A DNA stretch of 64,000 bases, from assembly GCF_014779765.1 (NCBI RefSeq), contig NZ_JACXZA010000009.1, positions 1 to 64,000 of the forward strand. The letters are read 5' to 3'. Each line of letters starts with the position of its first letter. Position 1 is the stretch's first letter. Both the position numbers and the translations under genes were made by a program. Below the pieces are notes generated by a model. It was not told where the DNA came from. It saw nothing but the letters and a program-made list of their open reading frames with translations, and searched no databases. The DNA comes from Paenibacillus terricola (lineage in GTDB: Bacteria > Bacillota > Bacilli > Paenibacillales > Paenibacillaceae). This document shows positions 1 to 8,449 of this stretch, piece by piece.

Positions 1-121
1 GTTACTCACCCGTCCGCCGCTAAGCAGTTTGAAAGCAAGCTTTCAAACTGCTCCGCTCGACTTGCATGTATTAGGCACGCCGCCAGCGTTCGTCCTGAGC
101 CAGGATCAAACTCTCCATAAA
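1..121 (-). rRNA. 16S ribosomal RNA, 5' end (partial)
   Basis: On the minus strand this stretch begins with the universal 16S start (GAGAGTTTGATCCTGGCTCA) and continues through the conserved GGCGGCGTGCCTAATACATG block into the variable V1 helix, whose arms are visible as an inverted repeat near positions 27-53. The gene runs off the left edge of the window. The exact mature 5' end (about 119-122) is inferred by comparison with known Bacillota 16S genes. Confidence 0.97.
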
Positions 122-257
122 AGTTATGGTGAAGCTTGTTTAGCTCATTAAAAGCTGACTTGCTTTAAAACATATCGCTCATTGTTCAGTTTTCAAGGAA
201 CAAATCATTTCTCATTGTGTTTCTCGTTACCGGCGTGTTTCTCTCGGCCGGAATTAG

Positions 258-287
258 AATATATCATGTTTTGATTTCATTTGTCAA
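258..287 (-). promoter_or_regulatory. rRNA operon promoter and leader
   Basis: On the minus strand a TTGACA (282-287) is followed by an 18-bp spacer and TATATT (258-263). The roughly 130-nt leader before 16S contains the CTTGAAAACTGAACA segment (about 188-205) that is typical of Bacillota rRNA operon leaders. This is the only strong promoter seen upstream of the 16S gene in the window. Confidence 0.8.
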
Positions 288-299
288 ACACTTTTTTTA

Positions 300-847
300 A
301 TTAAGTATTTAACATCTCGTAATCTTTCGCCGTTTCAGCGGCGGAATTACATAATAACACGCATTGTTTTAGATATGCAACGCACAATTTTTTACAATTA
401 TATTTACTTAAACAGAATTGATGCTTAGCCGAAAGATTCCTGCTGAACCACCGGTCCGTCCATCGCGTCGTATCATCACGTATAACGGTCGTGAGCGTGC
501 TTAAAGTACGGCAAATGTGCTTTTTTCACCAACTAAAGGTTGTTAGCGTGCATATATCCCCAGGTGCAGCAATGAGACCCCGATATTACGCCAATAGCCC
601 CTTGCACAACCGTTTAGAGTTCTGAATACCGTCATTTCGACGCAATAGCCATTATAGCAACCCGTACAATTAACCGCCGGACCTGCTCTACATCCGCTCA
701 TCTATTTATGAGCTCTCCTTTAATAACAACGGCTACCGATCAACGCTATAAGAGCTGCATACATTAATGACGCCACTTGAATATCTTTTGAAAGCCGTGA
801 TACGTTTATAGCATCTCTCAACCTCATGCCGAGAAAGGTGACTCTAT
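300..847. other. Intergenic region between rRNA operon and first CDS
   Basis: No gene can be supported here on either strand; the reading frames are short and broken. The only clear signal is the AAGGTGA ribosome binding site at the extreme right, which serves the gene starting at 848. Confidence 0.6.
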
Positions 848-1726
848 ATGTATGAAGTAAGTTTGGTATATGATGCGCAAGCACAACTAGGTGAAGGTCC
901 CGTCTGGGATCCTACTAATGCACGTCTTTATTGGGTAGACATTCTGGCGAGCAGGATTCATATCTGTGATCCGATTCATCCTTTTACCTCTTCCTATATT
1001 GAAGTTGGCCCTTACGTAAGCTCAGTCATTCCAAGACAATCTGGGGGACTCGTTCTTACCTTGCAAGACGGCTTCTATGCTTTTAATCCCGAGTCATCTG
1101 AACTCACACTGCTTGCCACAGTCGAAGGTCCCGAGCTGGGCAACCGTATGAACGACGGCAAATGCGATCCCACTGGTCGCTACTTGGCCGGATCCATGTC
1201 CTTGAATGACCAAACAGGTAATGGCAAGTTATACAGCATGGATGTTGATCATACCGTCAAGACACTTGTCAGCGAGGTTAACCTTTCCAATGGTCTAGCA
1301 TGGACGCCAGATGGAACAACCTTGTATTTCATCGATACACCGACACGGCAAGTATTTGCTTTCGATTATGAAATAGCGACTGGATCCGTTTGCAATCGTC
1401 GAGTAGCTATTACAGTACCGGAAGCTGAAGGATTTCCCGATGGTATGACGATCGATTCGGAAGGCATGCTCTGGATCGCCCATTGGGGAGGATGGCAGGT
1501 TACGCGTTGGAACCCAGTAACGGGAGAAAAACTACTTTCCGTGCCTATCCCCGCATCGCAAGTCACATCCTGCACATTCGGCGGCCCTGAGCTGAATGAG
1601 TTATTTATTACGACGGCTCGTGTAGGACTCGATGCAGAACAGTTAGCTGCACAGCCGCATGCTGGAGGCTTGTTCCGAGTGAAGGTTGGCATAACCGGGC
1701 TTCCCGTTGAACGTTTCAGGGGATAG
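848..1726 (+). CDS. SMP-30/gluconolactonase/LRE-family lactonase-like protein
   Basis: This 292-residue protein has the features of the SMP-30/gluconolactonase/LRE six-bladed propeller family, which uses one divalent metal to hydrolyse sugar lactones. The family metal ligands are visible: Glu16 in the LGEGPVWD motif, the NRMNDGK segment near residue 102, the Asn in LSNGLAWTPDG near 146, and the Asp in PDGMTIDSEG near 198. There is no signal peptide, so it should be cytosolic. The ATG is preceded by AAGGTGA at good spacing. It stands alone between the rRNA operon and a terminator, so the sequence gives no clue to the substrate; gluconolactone or another aldonolactone is the family-based guess. 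Confidence 0.88.
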   Translation: MYEVSLVYDAQAQLGEGPVWDPTNARLYWVDILASRIHICDPIHPFTSSYIEVGPYVSSVIPRQSGGLVLTLQDGFYAFNPESSELTLLATVEGPELGNRMNDGKCDPTGRYLAGSMSLNDQTGNGKLYSMDVDHTVKTLVSEVNLSNGLAWTPDGTTLYFIDTPTRQVFAFDYEIATGSVCNRRVAITVPEAEGFPDGMTIDSEGMLWIAHWGGWQVTRWNPVTGEKLLSVPIPASQVTSCTFGGPELNELFITTARVGLDAEQLAAQPHAGGLFRVKVGITGLPVERFRG

Positions 1727-1737
1727 TATGGTACTTA

Positions 1738-1771
1738 CAAAGCGAGAGGGTTATCCCTCTTGCTTTTTTTG
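1738..1771 (+). terminator. Rho-independent terminator after the SMP-30 gene
   Basis: The stem AAGCGAGAGGG / CCCTCTTGCTT closes over a TTAT loop and is followed by a run of seven T on the plus strand, immediately downstream of the stop codon. Confidence 0.88.
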
Positions 1772-1871
1772 TCATTTTATTTCTAAAAAGGTAAAGATAC
1801 AAGAAACAAAACACATCCTATATAACGTCTAAAAGTTATCCTAAATTTGAATTGTATTTCGATGAGGTTGA

Positions 1872-2225
1872 ATGGATGAAGAAGACGGACAAGTAGATAA
1901 CAACCCAATAGAATCTGTACCTACTCAATCGACATCAAATGCATCACGCCCTTCTGTTCCTGAACCATCTGCAGCGTCAATTCCATCTAATATCGTAATG
2001 ACAACTACGAGAATTCATATCTATCCCTTTTCGCGAAGAATAGTCCCATCAACCAAGCAAACCCAAATAAAGTATCAAAAATTGAAATTAAACACATTGG
2101 TGATATTACAATCACTCAGCTTATATCGAGACCACTGTTTAGTGGGGGAATCAAATCAAGAATCGTTTCCTGCCTATTCCTATATCAAGGAAGATGACCT
2201 GTGGAAAATTGCAGACATTGATTAA
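1872..2225 (+). pseudogene. Broken lipoprotein-like gene (two compensating frameshifts)
   Basis: The open frame from 1872 has a Ser/Pro-rich linker and a believable C-terminus (ESFPAYSYIKEDDLWKIADI), but its middle section looks non-coding. Between about 2005 and 2144 another frame reads like protein (NDNYENSYLSLFAK then KIEIKHIGDITITQL). Dropping one G from the GGGGG run at 2144-2148 would rejoin that middle to the C-terminus, and a second shift near 1988-2010 would join it to the linker. The most economical reading is a gene with two single-base indels. No convincing signal peptide is attached, so the 5' end may also be missing. It precedes a lipoprotein gene at 2292. Function unknown. Confidence 0.5.
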
Positions 2226-2291
2226 TTCCCCGACGGGTCCGACGAGTCGCATTCCCCTTCCGTGCCATACTTTTTAATGTGAGGTGAGGTT

Positions 2292-2909
2292 GTGAAGTAC
2301 CCTTTCCTAATTGCTATTTCCCTTATTCTAATATCCGGCTGCGCGGACAATACCCAAGCAACAGATGACAAACAAGAAATAACGAAAGAGACAGTTGTTA
2401 CGACTTCACCAACTCCTGAACCATCGACGAGTCCACCAGAGCAATCGGAGACCACTCCAAACCTATCCTTGTTTAATAAAATTGAAGATTATGATCCTAA
2501 CAGCAACGAGATAGAATTGAAAGTGAACGAGAAAAAGGTAAAAACAGCATTCTCACAACATGATCCCTATCCGTTCGGCTTTTATTTACCTAGTGATATG
2601 AAACGGGTTGATTTTGAGGATGGCATTGAATTTCATTATGGAAAGTCAATCTTTAAGATCAATTACTGGGCTGATTCTTACGCTACCAACGTCAAGCAAG
2701 AAGCAATATTTCAACCTTATTCCGAATATGTAGGAACTGACATCTATGAGAATGAGATAAAAAAGAATACAGCTTATCAAGTTTATTTTGCCTTTGAGAA
2801 AAATCAGATCAAATATGTGATGCAATGGAACTACTTTGAGAAAGATAGAGACACTGTAATCCCGCTATTCACTGCTATAGCGACAGAAATGCGGTATATC
2901 CCAGAGTGA
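2292..2909 (+). CDS. Putative lipoprotein of unknown function
   Basis: The 205-residue product begins with a lipoprotein signal peptide: a hydrophobic stretch ending in the lipobox LISGC, with the lipid-carrying Cys at about residue 17. A Thr/Ser/Pro/Glu-rich linker covers roughly residues 20-60. The remaining ~140 residues form a compact-looking domain (FGFYLPSDMKRVDFEDG, KYVMQWNYFEK) that I do not recognise. The start is a GTG preceded by GAGGTGAGG. It lies 66 nt after the broken lipoprotein-like gene at 1872 and may share a transcript with it. It should sit on the outer face of the membrane. Confidence 0.8.
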   Translation: MKYPFLIAISLILISGCADNTQATDDKQEITKETVVTTSPTPEPSTSPPEQSETTPNLSLFNKIEDYDPNSNEIELKVNEKKVKTAFSQHDPYPFGFYLPSDMKRVDFEDGIEFHYGKSIFKINYWADSYATNVKQEAIFQPYSEYVGTDIYENEIKKNTAYQVYFAFEKNQIKYVMQWNYFEKDRDTVIPLFTAIATEMRYIPE

Positions 2910-2934
2910 GAATCCATATTACCGAAACAAACCC

Positions 2935-2965
2935 AAAAAGGCTCACCGATGATCGGTAGAGCCTT
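2935..2965 (-). terminator. Terminator between convergent genes
   Basis: The stem AAGGCTC-ACCGAT / ATCGGT-AGAGCCTT is nearly perfect. On the minus strand it is followed by TTTTT, so it chiefly serves the stalk-domain gene ending at 3041, and it may also stop plus-strand transcripts from the lipoprotein gene. Confidence 0.75.
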
Positions 2966-3040
2966 GTTCTATACGCATGAATACTTGAACTACAAGCAGA
3001 CTACTTACATTTTATCTAACTATAAGGTTCAATAATGATA

Positions 3041-3622
3041 TCACTTCAAATAATCGGTTATATAAGGCTTCAGAAAGTTAAATGGCTCCTTATCTTGCTC
3101 GCCGATATTTTCTCGTATGACAACGCCTGTTCTACCGATCGTTATCGTTGAATGCCACCGCGTAATCATAAAAGCCGGGAGATGTTCACTAACGCCAACA
3201 CCATCACTGATCATCACACCATCTAAGAAGGCATCTGCCGGAAGTAATAACGCTTTATTGTTTATACAAAGCGTACGTTCTTCTCTGACAGAAGTGACAC
3301 CGTCCGGTCGCTGAGGCATCATCAAATAGCTGTATTCATTGCAAGGATTGAAATAGACATGAATGCTCTTGCTTGCGCTATCATAGGATACGAATTGGCC
3401 TAATGTATCGGTCATGAATCTCAGCTGTACATAGGTTTTCCCGTTGTAGTTTATAAGCTGATCGGATTCTTGTACGTCGTATTTATTATAGTTGATGAAC
3501 AAATGCTTTATAGGATGGGAGATCAATGTTTTAATCGAAGACGATGCATCTGCAGCAAGAGTGTTGAACAATAGTGCACCAGCCAAGAAACCAATCAGAA
3601 GATATGCGATATTTTTTTTCAC
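3041..3622 (-). CDS. Secreted protein with copper-amine-oxidase-like stalk domain
   Basis: The 193-residue protein has an N-terminal signal or anchor segment (residues 1-25) followed by one copper amine oxidase N-terminal-like stalk repeat (YNGKTYVQLRFMTDTLGQFV, then SIHVYF). That repeat is widespread in secreted Paenibacillus proteins and has no copper chemistry of its own. The C-terminal half is not recognised. The start is GTG with an upstream GGGAGTG. A related stalk-domain protein is encoded at 42871-43620. Confidence 0.75.
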   Translation of the reverse strand: MKKNIAYLLIGFLAGALLFNTLAADASSSIKTLISHPIKHLFINYNKYDVQESDQLINYNGKTYVQLRFMTDTLGQFVSYDSASKSIHVYFNPCNEYSYLMMPQRPDGVTSVREERTLCINNKALLLPADAFLDGVMISDGVGVSEHLPAFMITRWHSTITIGRTGVVIRENIGEQDKEPFNFLKPYITDYLK

Positions 3623-3668
3623 AATAGATCACTCCCTTCAAGCTCTACTTGCCTACGCATTCACCATT

Positions 3669-3705
3669 AAAAAAGCCGGTCATCCCCAATTGGATGCCCG
3701 GCTTT
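3669..3705 (-). terminator. Terminator of the 56-residue membrane-protein gene
   Basis: On the minus strand AAAGCCGGGCATCC pairs with GGATGACCGGCTTT around a short AATTGG loop and runs into six T. It lies just after the small gene at 3723-3893. Confidence 0.88.
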
Positions 3706-3722
3706 CCCTCTATGCAATCTAC

Positions 3723-3893
3723 TTATGTCCGCCGCCCTGCAAACCTTGCTTTCATAAGCCCAACGATGCAGCATGCGAATCCGATGCCTGTCACGATGCC
3801 CAGGACGAAGTCATTCAAGTCTACACCAGTACGCGTTAACAAGCTTGGAGACATTGCCAATACCATACCGATAAACAGAAGTCCTTTCTTCAT
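3723..3893 (-). CDS. Small membrane protein, 56 residues
   Basis: A short gene opens with ATG seven bases after a strong AGAAGGAG ribosome binding site and ends in TAA just before a strong terminator. The product starts MKKGLLFIGMVLAM and has two hydrophobic segments (about residues 4-18 and 28-46, the second containing adjacent cysteines) and ends in ARFAGRRT. It reads as a two-helix membrane peptide or a secreted peptide with a signal sequence. It lies 107 nt downstream of natB in the same direction and may be the last gene of that ABC-transporter operon. Function unknown; ribosome binding site plus terminator make it very likely real. Confidence 0.72.
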   Translation of the reverse strand: MKKGLLFIGMVLAMSPSLLTRTGVDLNDFVLGIVTGIGFACCIVGLMKARFAGRRT

Positions 3894-3999
3894 ATGAAAC
3901 AACTCCTTCTAATGGTCTGCTACTTGCTAGTTGTTACTTGCTGCAGCCGCAGCACTGAAACAAACAACCAACAACAACAACCAAAATCATTAATCTCTA

Positions 4000-5316
4000 T
4001 TAAAGCTTATAAGCCTTCATAGCCTTACGCAGCTCTTTAATCGTCGGACGCTTACCATACATCAGTACGCCCGTGCGATAAATCTTCGCCGACAACCAAC
4101 CGCATACGAACGTTGCGAGAACCAGGATGCCTAGCGACACTGCAATCTCCCAACCCGGTACCTCGGTCATCCCGATACGCATGAACATTGCGTATGGCGT
4201 GAAGAATGGAATGAACGATGCGACTTTGACGAATGCCGTGTCTGGCGCGTTCAGGCCGAACATGCCGATGTAGAAACCGCCAAGCGACAAGAACATGAGC
4301 GGCATAACCGCCTGGCCGAGGTCCTCCGTCCGGCTGACGAGCGAGCCGACTCCTGCATACAACGTTGCAAAGAGGAAGTAACCGATCAGATAAAAAGCTA
4401 GTGCATAGATGAACACATCGACCGGCACATCATTGATATTGATGCCAATGTCCTTCAGCGCAGTTTCATTATGCGGCAGCGCTAGATTGATTGCGGCAGC
4501 AGCGACGAGAAGGGCCGTCTGACCGAGACCGACGATGAACATGCCGAAGATTTTGCCGAACATTTGCGTTAGCGGCGAAACGCTGGTGATGAGCACTTCC
4601 ATAACACGCGAGCTTTTCTCCGCCGTTATTTCCGTGGCAATAAGTTGGCCCGTGCCCATGATCGTCATGAAGAGCAGGAACAAGATCAAGTAGACAACAC
4701 CGTACAGCGCGCCAGCCTTCTCCTTCGTATCATCGGCCACAGCCTCGCCGTTGCTTACGTCCACTTTCACGCTATCCACGACTGCTTGCGAGAACAACGC
4801 TGTCTGTTGCTCATCCGTCAGTCCTAATCCTTGCAGCGCAAACTGCGTCTTGATCGACTGCAATGCAGCCTGCATATTAGCCTTCGATGTTTCGCTGTAT
4901 ACCTTATCTGCATGCAGTACCATTATTGGGAACGAAGTGCCATTCTCTTCGAATGTGGCATATGCATCAATATCCCCATTGGATAGAGCATCGAGCAGCT
5001 TCTTCTCGTTCGCTTCAGCCGAGTTCTGGTTCTCAATCGGAACGAACTCATAGTCTGGATGCTCCTGCTTCGAGAAGAACTCACGCATTTGGTCACCGAC
5101 GACCGATGGCGTCACACTGCTCTTAGTCGCATCTTCCATAGATGCCGTTAGGTATCCGATCTTATCCGGCGTATCCGAACTGAATTTATCAATAATATAA
5201 GGCAAGTTCACTACAACACTAATGATAGCAACAAGAATGAGCGTCGAAATAACATACGATTTGGCCTTTACCTTATTGCGAATCGTGAACCCTACCACTG
5301 TCCAGAACTTACTCAT
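4000..5316 (-). CDS. natB: ABC-2 type transporter permease, NatB-like
   Basis: About 438 residues, with an N-terminal transmembrane helix (around residues 20-45), a large extracytoplasmic domain, and five to six C-terminal helices containing the ABC-2 permease signature segment EITAEKSSRVMEVLITSVSP. This layout matches NatB, the membrane part of the NatAB sodium exporter of Bacillus. The chosen ATG at 5316 follows AGGTGAG at proper spacing and overlaps the end of natA by 8 nt, which indicates translational coupling; a GTG three codons upstream lies inside the ribosome binding site. It is near the end of a GntR-controlled operon. Sodium as substrate is a family inference; antibiotic or peptide export is possible. 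Confidence 0.85.
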   Translation of the reverse strand: MSKFWTVVGFTIRNKVKAKSYVISTLILVAIISVVVNLPYIIDKFSSDTPDKIGYLTASMEDATKSSVTPSVVGDQMREFFSKQEHPDYEFVPIENQNSAEANEKKLLDALSNGDIDAYATFEENGTSFPIMVLHADKVYSETSKANMQAALQSIKTQFALQGLGLTDEQQTALFSQAVVDSVKVDVSNGEAVADDTKEKAGALYGVVYLILFLLFMTIMGTGQLIATEITAEKSSRVMEVLITSVSPLTQMFGKIFGMFIVGLGQTALLVAAAAINLALPHNETALKDIGININDVPVDVFIYALAFYLIGYFLFATLYAGVGSLVSRTEDLGQAVMPLMFLSLGGFYIGMFGLNAPDTAFVKVASFIPFFTPYAMFMRIGMTEVPGWEIAVSLGILVLATFVCGWLSAKIYRTGVLMYGKRPTIKELRKAMKAYKL

Positions 5317-6211
5317 GGCGCTCACCTACCGTCTTAATAAAGATTTCATTCAGCGTTGGCTGCATCAGCTCGAACCGTTCAATATCCGCCTGCCCCTGCG
5401 CATGGTGCAAAATCCGCTTCGCAGCATCTTCGGACTCGATGCCAATCTCCGTCACATTCTCGTGGTGCGTTACATAACGCACGCCCGCTAGCGATTCCAG
5501 TCCTTTCACTTCGCGATCTGTCGCCAGCATGACACGTTCACGAGGATACCGCTTCTTAATTGCCTTCACGTCGCCCTGCACAACCGGGTTGGACCGATGC
5601 ATGATCGTAATGTTGCGGCACAACTCCTCAACATGCTCCATCCGGTGCGTCGAGAACAGAATCGTTTTGCCGCTGTCGCGAAGTCCCTTCACCGCCGTCT
5701 TCAACAGCTCGACATTGACTGGATCCAAACCACTGAACGCCTCATCCAGAATGAGAATTTGCGGATCATGAATGACAGCAGCGATGAAGCCGATTTTCTG
5801 TTGGTTACCCTTCGACAGCTCCTCTATACGTTTCCCGTAATACTCGGATACCTCGAATTGCTCCAACCACTTCTTCAAGCTATCTTCCGCTGCTTTCTTC
5901 GACATCCCTCTCAGTTGAGCGAGATAGATCAGCTGCTCATTCACCTTAACCTTCGGATACAACCCGCGCTCCTCTGGCAAATAACCAAGGTTATGCAGCT
6001 GCTCCTTGCTGTAAGCCTTCCCGTTATATTGAATTGAACCTTCATCTGGATAGATGAGTCCAAGTACCATCCGCATCGTTGTCGTTTTGCCCGCGCCGTT
6101 TGCGCCGAGCAAGCCATAAATCTCGCCTTCACGCACCTGCAGACTAAGCCCGTTCACGGCTGTCTTCTCACCATAATTTTTCACAATACGTTCGACTACT
6201 AATGGATTCAT
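5309..6211 (-). CDS. natA: ABC transporter ATP-binding protein, NatA-like
   Basis: A 300-residue ABC ATPase with Walker A GANGAGKTT near residue 37, Q-loop region, signature LSKGNQQK near 138, Walker B ILILDEAFSGLDP near 156 and switch His in STHRMEH. The C-terminal ~80 residues form the extra domain typical of NatA/DrrA-type export ATPases. Its start overlaps the stop of the upstream ATPase gene in an ATGA arrangement and it overlaps natB at its 3' end, so the subunits should be made in fixed ratio. It is expected to energise the NatB permease. Confidence 0.88.
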   Translation of the reverse strand: MNPLVVERIVKNYGEKTAVNGLSLQVREGEIYGLLGANGAGKTTTMRMVLGLIYPDEGSIQYNGKAYSKEQLHNLGYLPEERGLYPKVKVNEQLIYLAQLRGMSKKAAEDSLKKWLEQFEVSEYYGKRIEELSKGNQQKIGFIAAVIHDPQILILDEAFSGLDPVNVELLKTAVKGLRDSGKTILFSTHRMEHVEELCRNITIMHRSNPVVQGDVKAIKKRYPRERVMLATDREVKGLESLAGVRYVTHHENVTEIGIESEDAAKRILHHAQGQADIERFELMQPTLNEIFIKTVGERHE

Positions 6212-7110
6212 GCGTAAACCCCTCTCTGCATCAACACTTGTAAAATTTCATCAAGCTGCATCGCCTGTCTGCTTCCTATGGTAAACTGTGCAGCTTGTAA
6301 CGCTTCTTCCGTCTGAGGTGCATCCTCGCTCACAATTCGGTACATCCCGACGCCTGCAAGCTCGACCTCAATGACGCCCGGCATCGTCAGCAGCTTGCCT
6401 CGATCCGAGTCATTCGCCGCTGGCACATAGAGAACATGCCACCGCTCGAACAACTCATCCTTCTCGTATTTGCCAAGGATTTGTCCTCTTGCCATAAATA
6501 CGATGTAATCGGCCAGACGTCGCACTTCATCTATAATGTGAGAAGCCATAAGGATCGTTCGATCACCTGGCTCCATGTACCGATGGAGAATATCGATCAT
6601 CGATCGCCAAGCGATCGGATCAAGGCCAGATGATGGCTCATCGAGCAGCAATAGCTTCGGCTTATGGGCGATAACTAGCGCGAGTTCGAACTTGCGACGC
6701 ATCCCTTTGGACATTTTGCCCAGCTTAATGGAGTCATCCACCTCGAACCGTCTCAATAGATCCTGATACAGATTCACATCCCATTCGGCGTACCACTTGC
6801 GAATGAACGTTGCCTTCTCCGATCCTCGGATAGAGTTATCGAGATAATCCGATTCCTCCTGCAAATAACCAATTTGCCGCTTCCACGACCGATCATCGCC
6901 CTGTCCGACCGGGTGACCGAGTATACTCATCTGTCCCGCATCCGGCTTGGAGAGATCGAGCAGCAGGCGAAACGTCGAGCTTTTGCCCGAGCCATTGGGT
7001 CCAATGATTGCCGTCACATACCCTTCTGGAATATCCAGATCGATCGGTCCTAGTCGAAAATGTGCCCGATGCTGTTCAACGCCTGCTAATGATATTGCTA
7101 CCTTCTCCAT
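6208..7110 (-). CDS. ABC transporter ATP-binding protein (YtrB-like)
   Basis: A 300-residue ABC ATPase: Walker A IIGPNGSGKSS, signature MSKGMRRKFELA, Walker B LLLDEPSSGLDP and switch His in ASHIID. The best start is the ATG at 7110: it overlaps the GntR stop as TGATG and follows AAGGAGAACGGG. A frame extension to 7128 has no ribosome binding site. The family resembles the YtrB ATPases that accompany GntR regulators of the YtrA type. Its membrane partner is probably the multi-helix protein at 7554-8276, while the next ATPase partners NatB, so the operon would encode two transport modules or one mixed complex. Confidence 0.85.
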   Translation of the reverse strand: MEKVAISLAGVEQHRAHFRLGPIDLDIPEGYVTAIIGPNGSGKSSTFRLLLDLSKPDAGQMSILGHPVGQGDDRSWKRQIGYLQEESDYLDNSIRGSEKATFIRKWYAEWDVNLYQDLLRRFEVDDSIKLGKMSKGMRRKFELALVIAHKPKLLLLDEPSSGLDPIAWRSMIDILHRYMEPGDRTILMASHIIDEVRRLADYIVFMARGQILGKYEKDELFERWHVLYVPAANDSDRGKLLTMPGVIEVELAGVGMYRIVSEDAPQTEEALQAAQFTIGSRQAMQLDEILQVLMQRGVYA

Positions 7111-7505
7111 CACCCGTTCTCCTTCCATCTATCATCTAGAACACGCGTCATAATGTGTTCCATCTCTTGTCTCGTCAGTTGAACCCGCATGCCTGCTTCA
7201 ACCGCGGCCTCGACAGCTTCGATGACCGATGCTGTACGCTGTCTGCCGAGATCTTCTTCTTGCACGCTTGCTACGAACGTTCCCGTCCCTTGCCTTGTCC
7301 GCAGCAGTCCCTCTGTCTCCAGATCTTGATAAACCCGCCTGACCGTAATCACGCTGCACTTCAACATCTGTGCCATCTCGCGAATGGAGGGCAGCAATGT
7401 CCCCTCCGTTAGCTGTCCGCTTACGATTAGAGCCCGTAGCTGCACCTCGATCTGATGGTACATCGGCTCCGCACTGTTCTCATTGAGATGAATCGGCAGC
7501 CACAC
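7110..7505 (-). CDS. GntR-family transcriptional regulator, YtrA subfamily
   Basis: 131 residues with an N-terminal winged helix-turn-helix (PMYHQIEVQLRALIVSGQL, then LPSIREMAQMLKCSVITVRR and the wing GLLRTRQGTGTFV) and only a short ~50-residue C-terminal tail. A short tail is the hallmark of the YtrA subfamily, which usually represses its own ABC transporter operon. The start is GTG after AGGTGA. It is the second gene of the operon, and the 20-bp palindrome at 8304-8323 over the operon start site is the likely operator. The inducing signal cannot be read from sequence; YtrA relatives often respond to cell-envelope stress. Confidence 0.9.
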   Translation of the reverse strand: MWLPIHLNENSAEPMYHQIEVQLRALIVSGQLTEGTLLPSIREMAQMLKCSVITVRRVYQDLETEGLLRTRQGTGTFVASVQEEDLGRQRTASVIEAVEAAVEAGMRVQLTRQEMEHIMTRVLDDRWKENG

Positions 7506-7553
7506 ACTTTCACCTTCTTCGTCCTTAAGTTCATTGTTGTATTCGAATCATGG

Positions 7554-8276
7554 TCAGCGCGTGAAGCTTCTCATTCGCAATCTTCTGCAGGTGAGCCGAT
7601 ACATCCCATATACGAATGCACTGCTCCCGACGACCGCAACAACGGGATACCACCAGTTCCCGTCAGCCATCCTCTCAAGCAAGTATAGCGAGATCGATTT
7701 CTCATTCGAACCGAGAACCGCTGCTGCAGTCAGGTACAGGGCTGCAAAACCGAAGCAAAGCACCATATATATTTTGCCTGAGAAACCTTGTTCCCACATG
7801 GAATACATACTAGCAATCGCAACGCTGTAGCTGAACCAGATGATCACATACCCGATATAAGGACCTACTCCAATGTGTTCACGAATCGGTGCTGCACTTC
7901 CATATAAAATAGCAAAGTAGAGCAATAAGCCAATGGTCAGCAGACCTGTGAGTTGAATCAATCGCCCCATTACGAGCTGACTCACTGAGATCGGCAGCAC
8001 CCGCCACTGTACCAGCCTGCGTGTGTAACAATCTTCGCGCCATGCCTTGAACGTCGTCCGATTCGCCGGGAATCCAAGCATCGGCAGGATCGCTAGCTGT
8101 GCGAAATCTACAAGCCAGATGACTGACAGATCCAGTTGACCGCTCCATGCATCCATGTAGAACGAGCGCGACACTAGAAGCATGTAGGCGATGAATAAGG
8201 TTGTGATGATCATTCCTACTCGATCCTTGCGCCATTCATACTTCGCTACATGCCATGCGCCTTCCCACTTATTCAT
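7554..8276 (-). CDS. Multi-spanning membrane protein of the GntR/ABC operon
   Basis: A 240-residue hydrophobic protein with about six predicted helices. It starts MNKWEGAWHVAKYEWRKDR, a soluble lead-in often seen in ABC-2-type permeases, and ends in an Arg-rich tail. The open frame continues upstream to 8366, but that part covers the promoter and operator, so the ATG at 8276 was chosen; its ribosome binding site (GGTGA) is modest. As first gene of the operon, 48 nt ahead of the GntR gene, it is a good candidate for the membrane partner of the ATPase at 6208-7110. No specific family recognised beyond permease-like. Confidence 0.72.
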   Translation of the reverse strand: MNKWEGAWHVAKYEWRKDRVGMIITTLFIAYMLLVSRSFYMDAWSGQLDLSVIWLVDFAQLAILPMLGFPANRTTFKAWREDCYTRRLVQWRVLPISVSQLVMGRLIQLTGLLTIGLLLYFAILYGSAAPIREHIGVGPYIGYVIIWFSYSVAIASMYSMWEQGFSGKIYMVLCFGFAALYLTAAAVLGSNEKSISLYLLERMADGNWWYPVVAVVGSSAFVYGMYRLTCRRLRMRSFTR

Positions 8277-8303
8277 CCGTCTGGTCACCATCCGTGTGCT
8301 TAG

Positions 8304-8351
8304 TGTGTATATCTTTATACACAGTATAATCACACCTCCATTTCGTGTCAA
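8304..8351 (-). promoter_or_regulatory. Promoter with palindromic GntR operator for the ABC operon
   Basis: Minus strand: TTGACA (8346-8351), a 17-bp spacer, TATACT (8323-8328). Immediately downstream, covering the expected start point, is the palindrome TGTGTATA-N4-TATACACA (8304-8323). Operators of this TATAC type are usual for YtrA-subfamily GntR repressors, and one is encoded second in this operon. A repressor bound here would block RNA polymerase directly. Confidence 0.88.
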
Positions 8352-8375
8352 CATCTTCCAACCCATTTTTTTGAT

Positions 8376-8428
8376 AAAAAAGAAGCCTTCACCGCATGCG
8401 CATCACTCGCACTTGCAATGAAGACTTC
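8376..8428 (-). terminator. Terminator after ctaM
   Basis: Minus strand: GAAGTCTTCA pairs with TGAAGGCTTC around a long loop and is followed by six T. It separates the cytochrome oxidase assembly genes from the ABC operon promoter just 25 bp further on. Confidence 0.8.
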
Positions 8429-8449
8429 CAGATGTAACTTACCTAGATT

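Noticed and set aside
3894-4022. Plus-strand frame with a lipoprotein-like start (MKQLLLMVCYLLVVTCCS)
   Set aside because: No ribosome binding site; it abuts the start of the opposite-strand small gene and runs into the natB 3' end. The hydrophobic start is probably chance.
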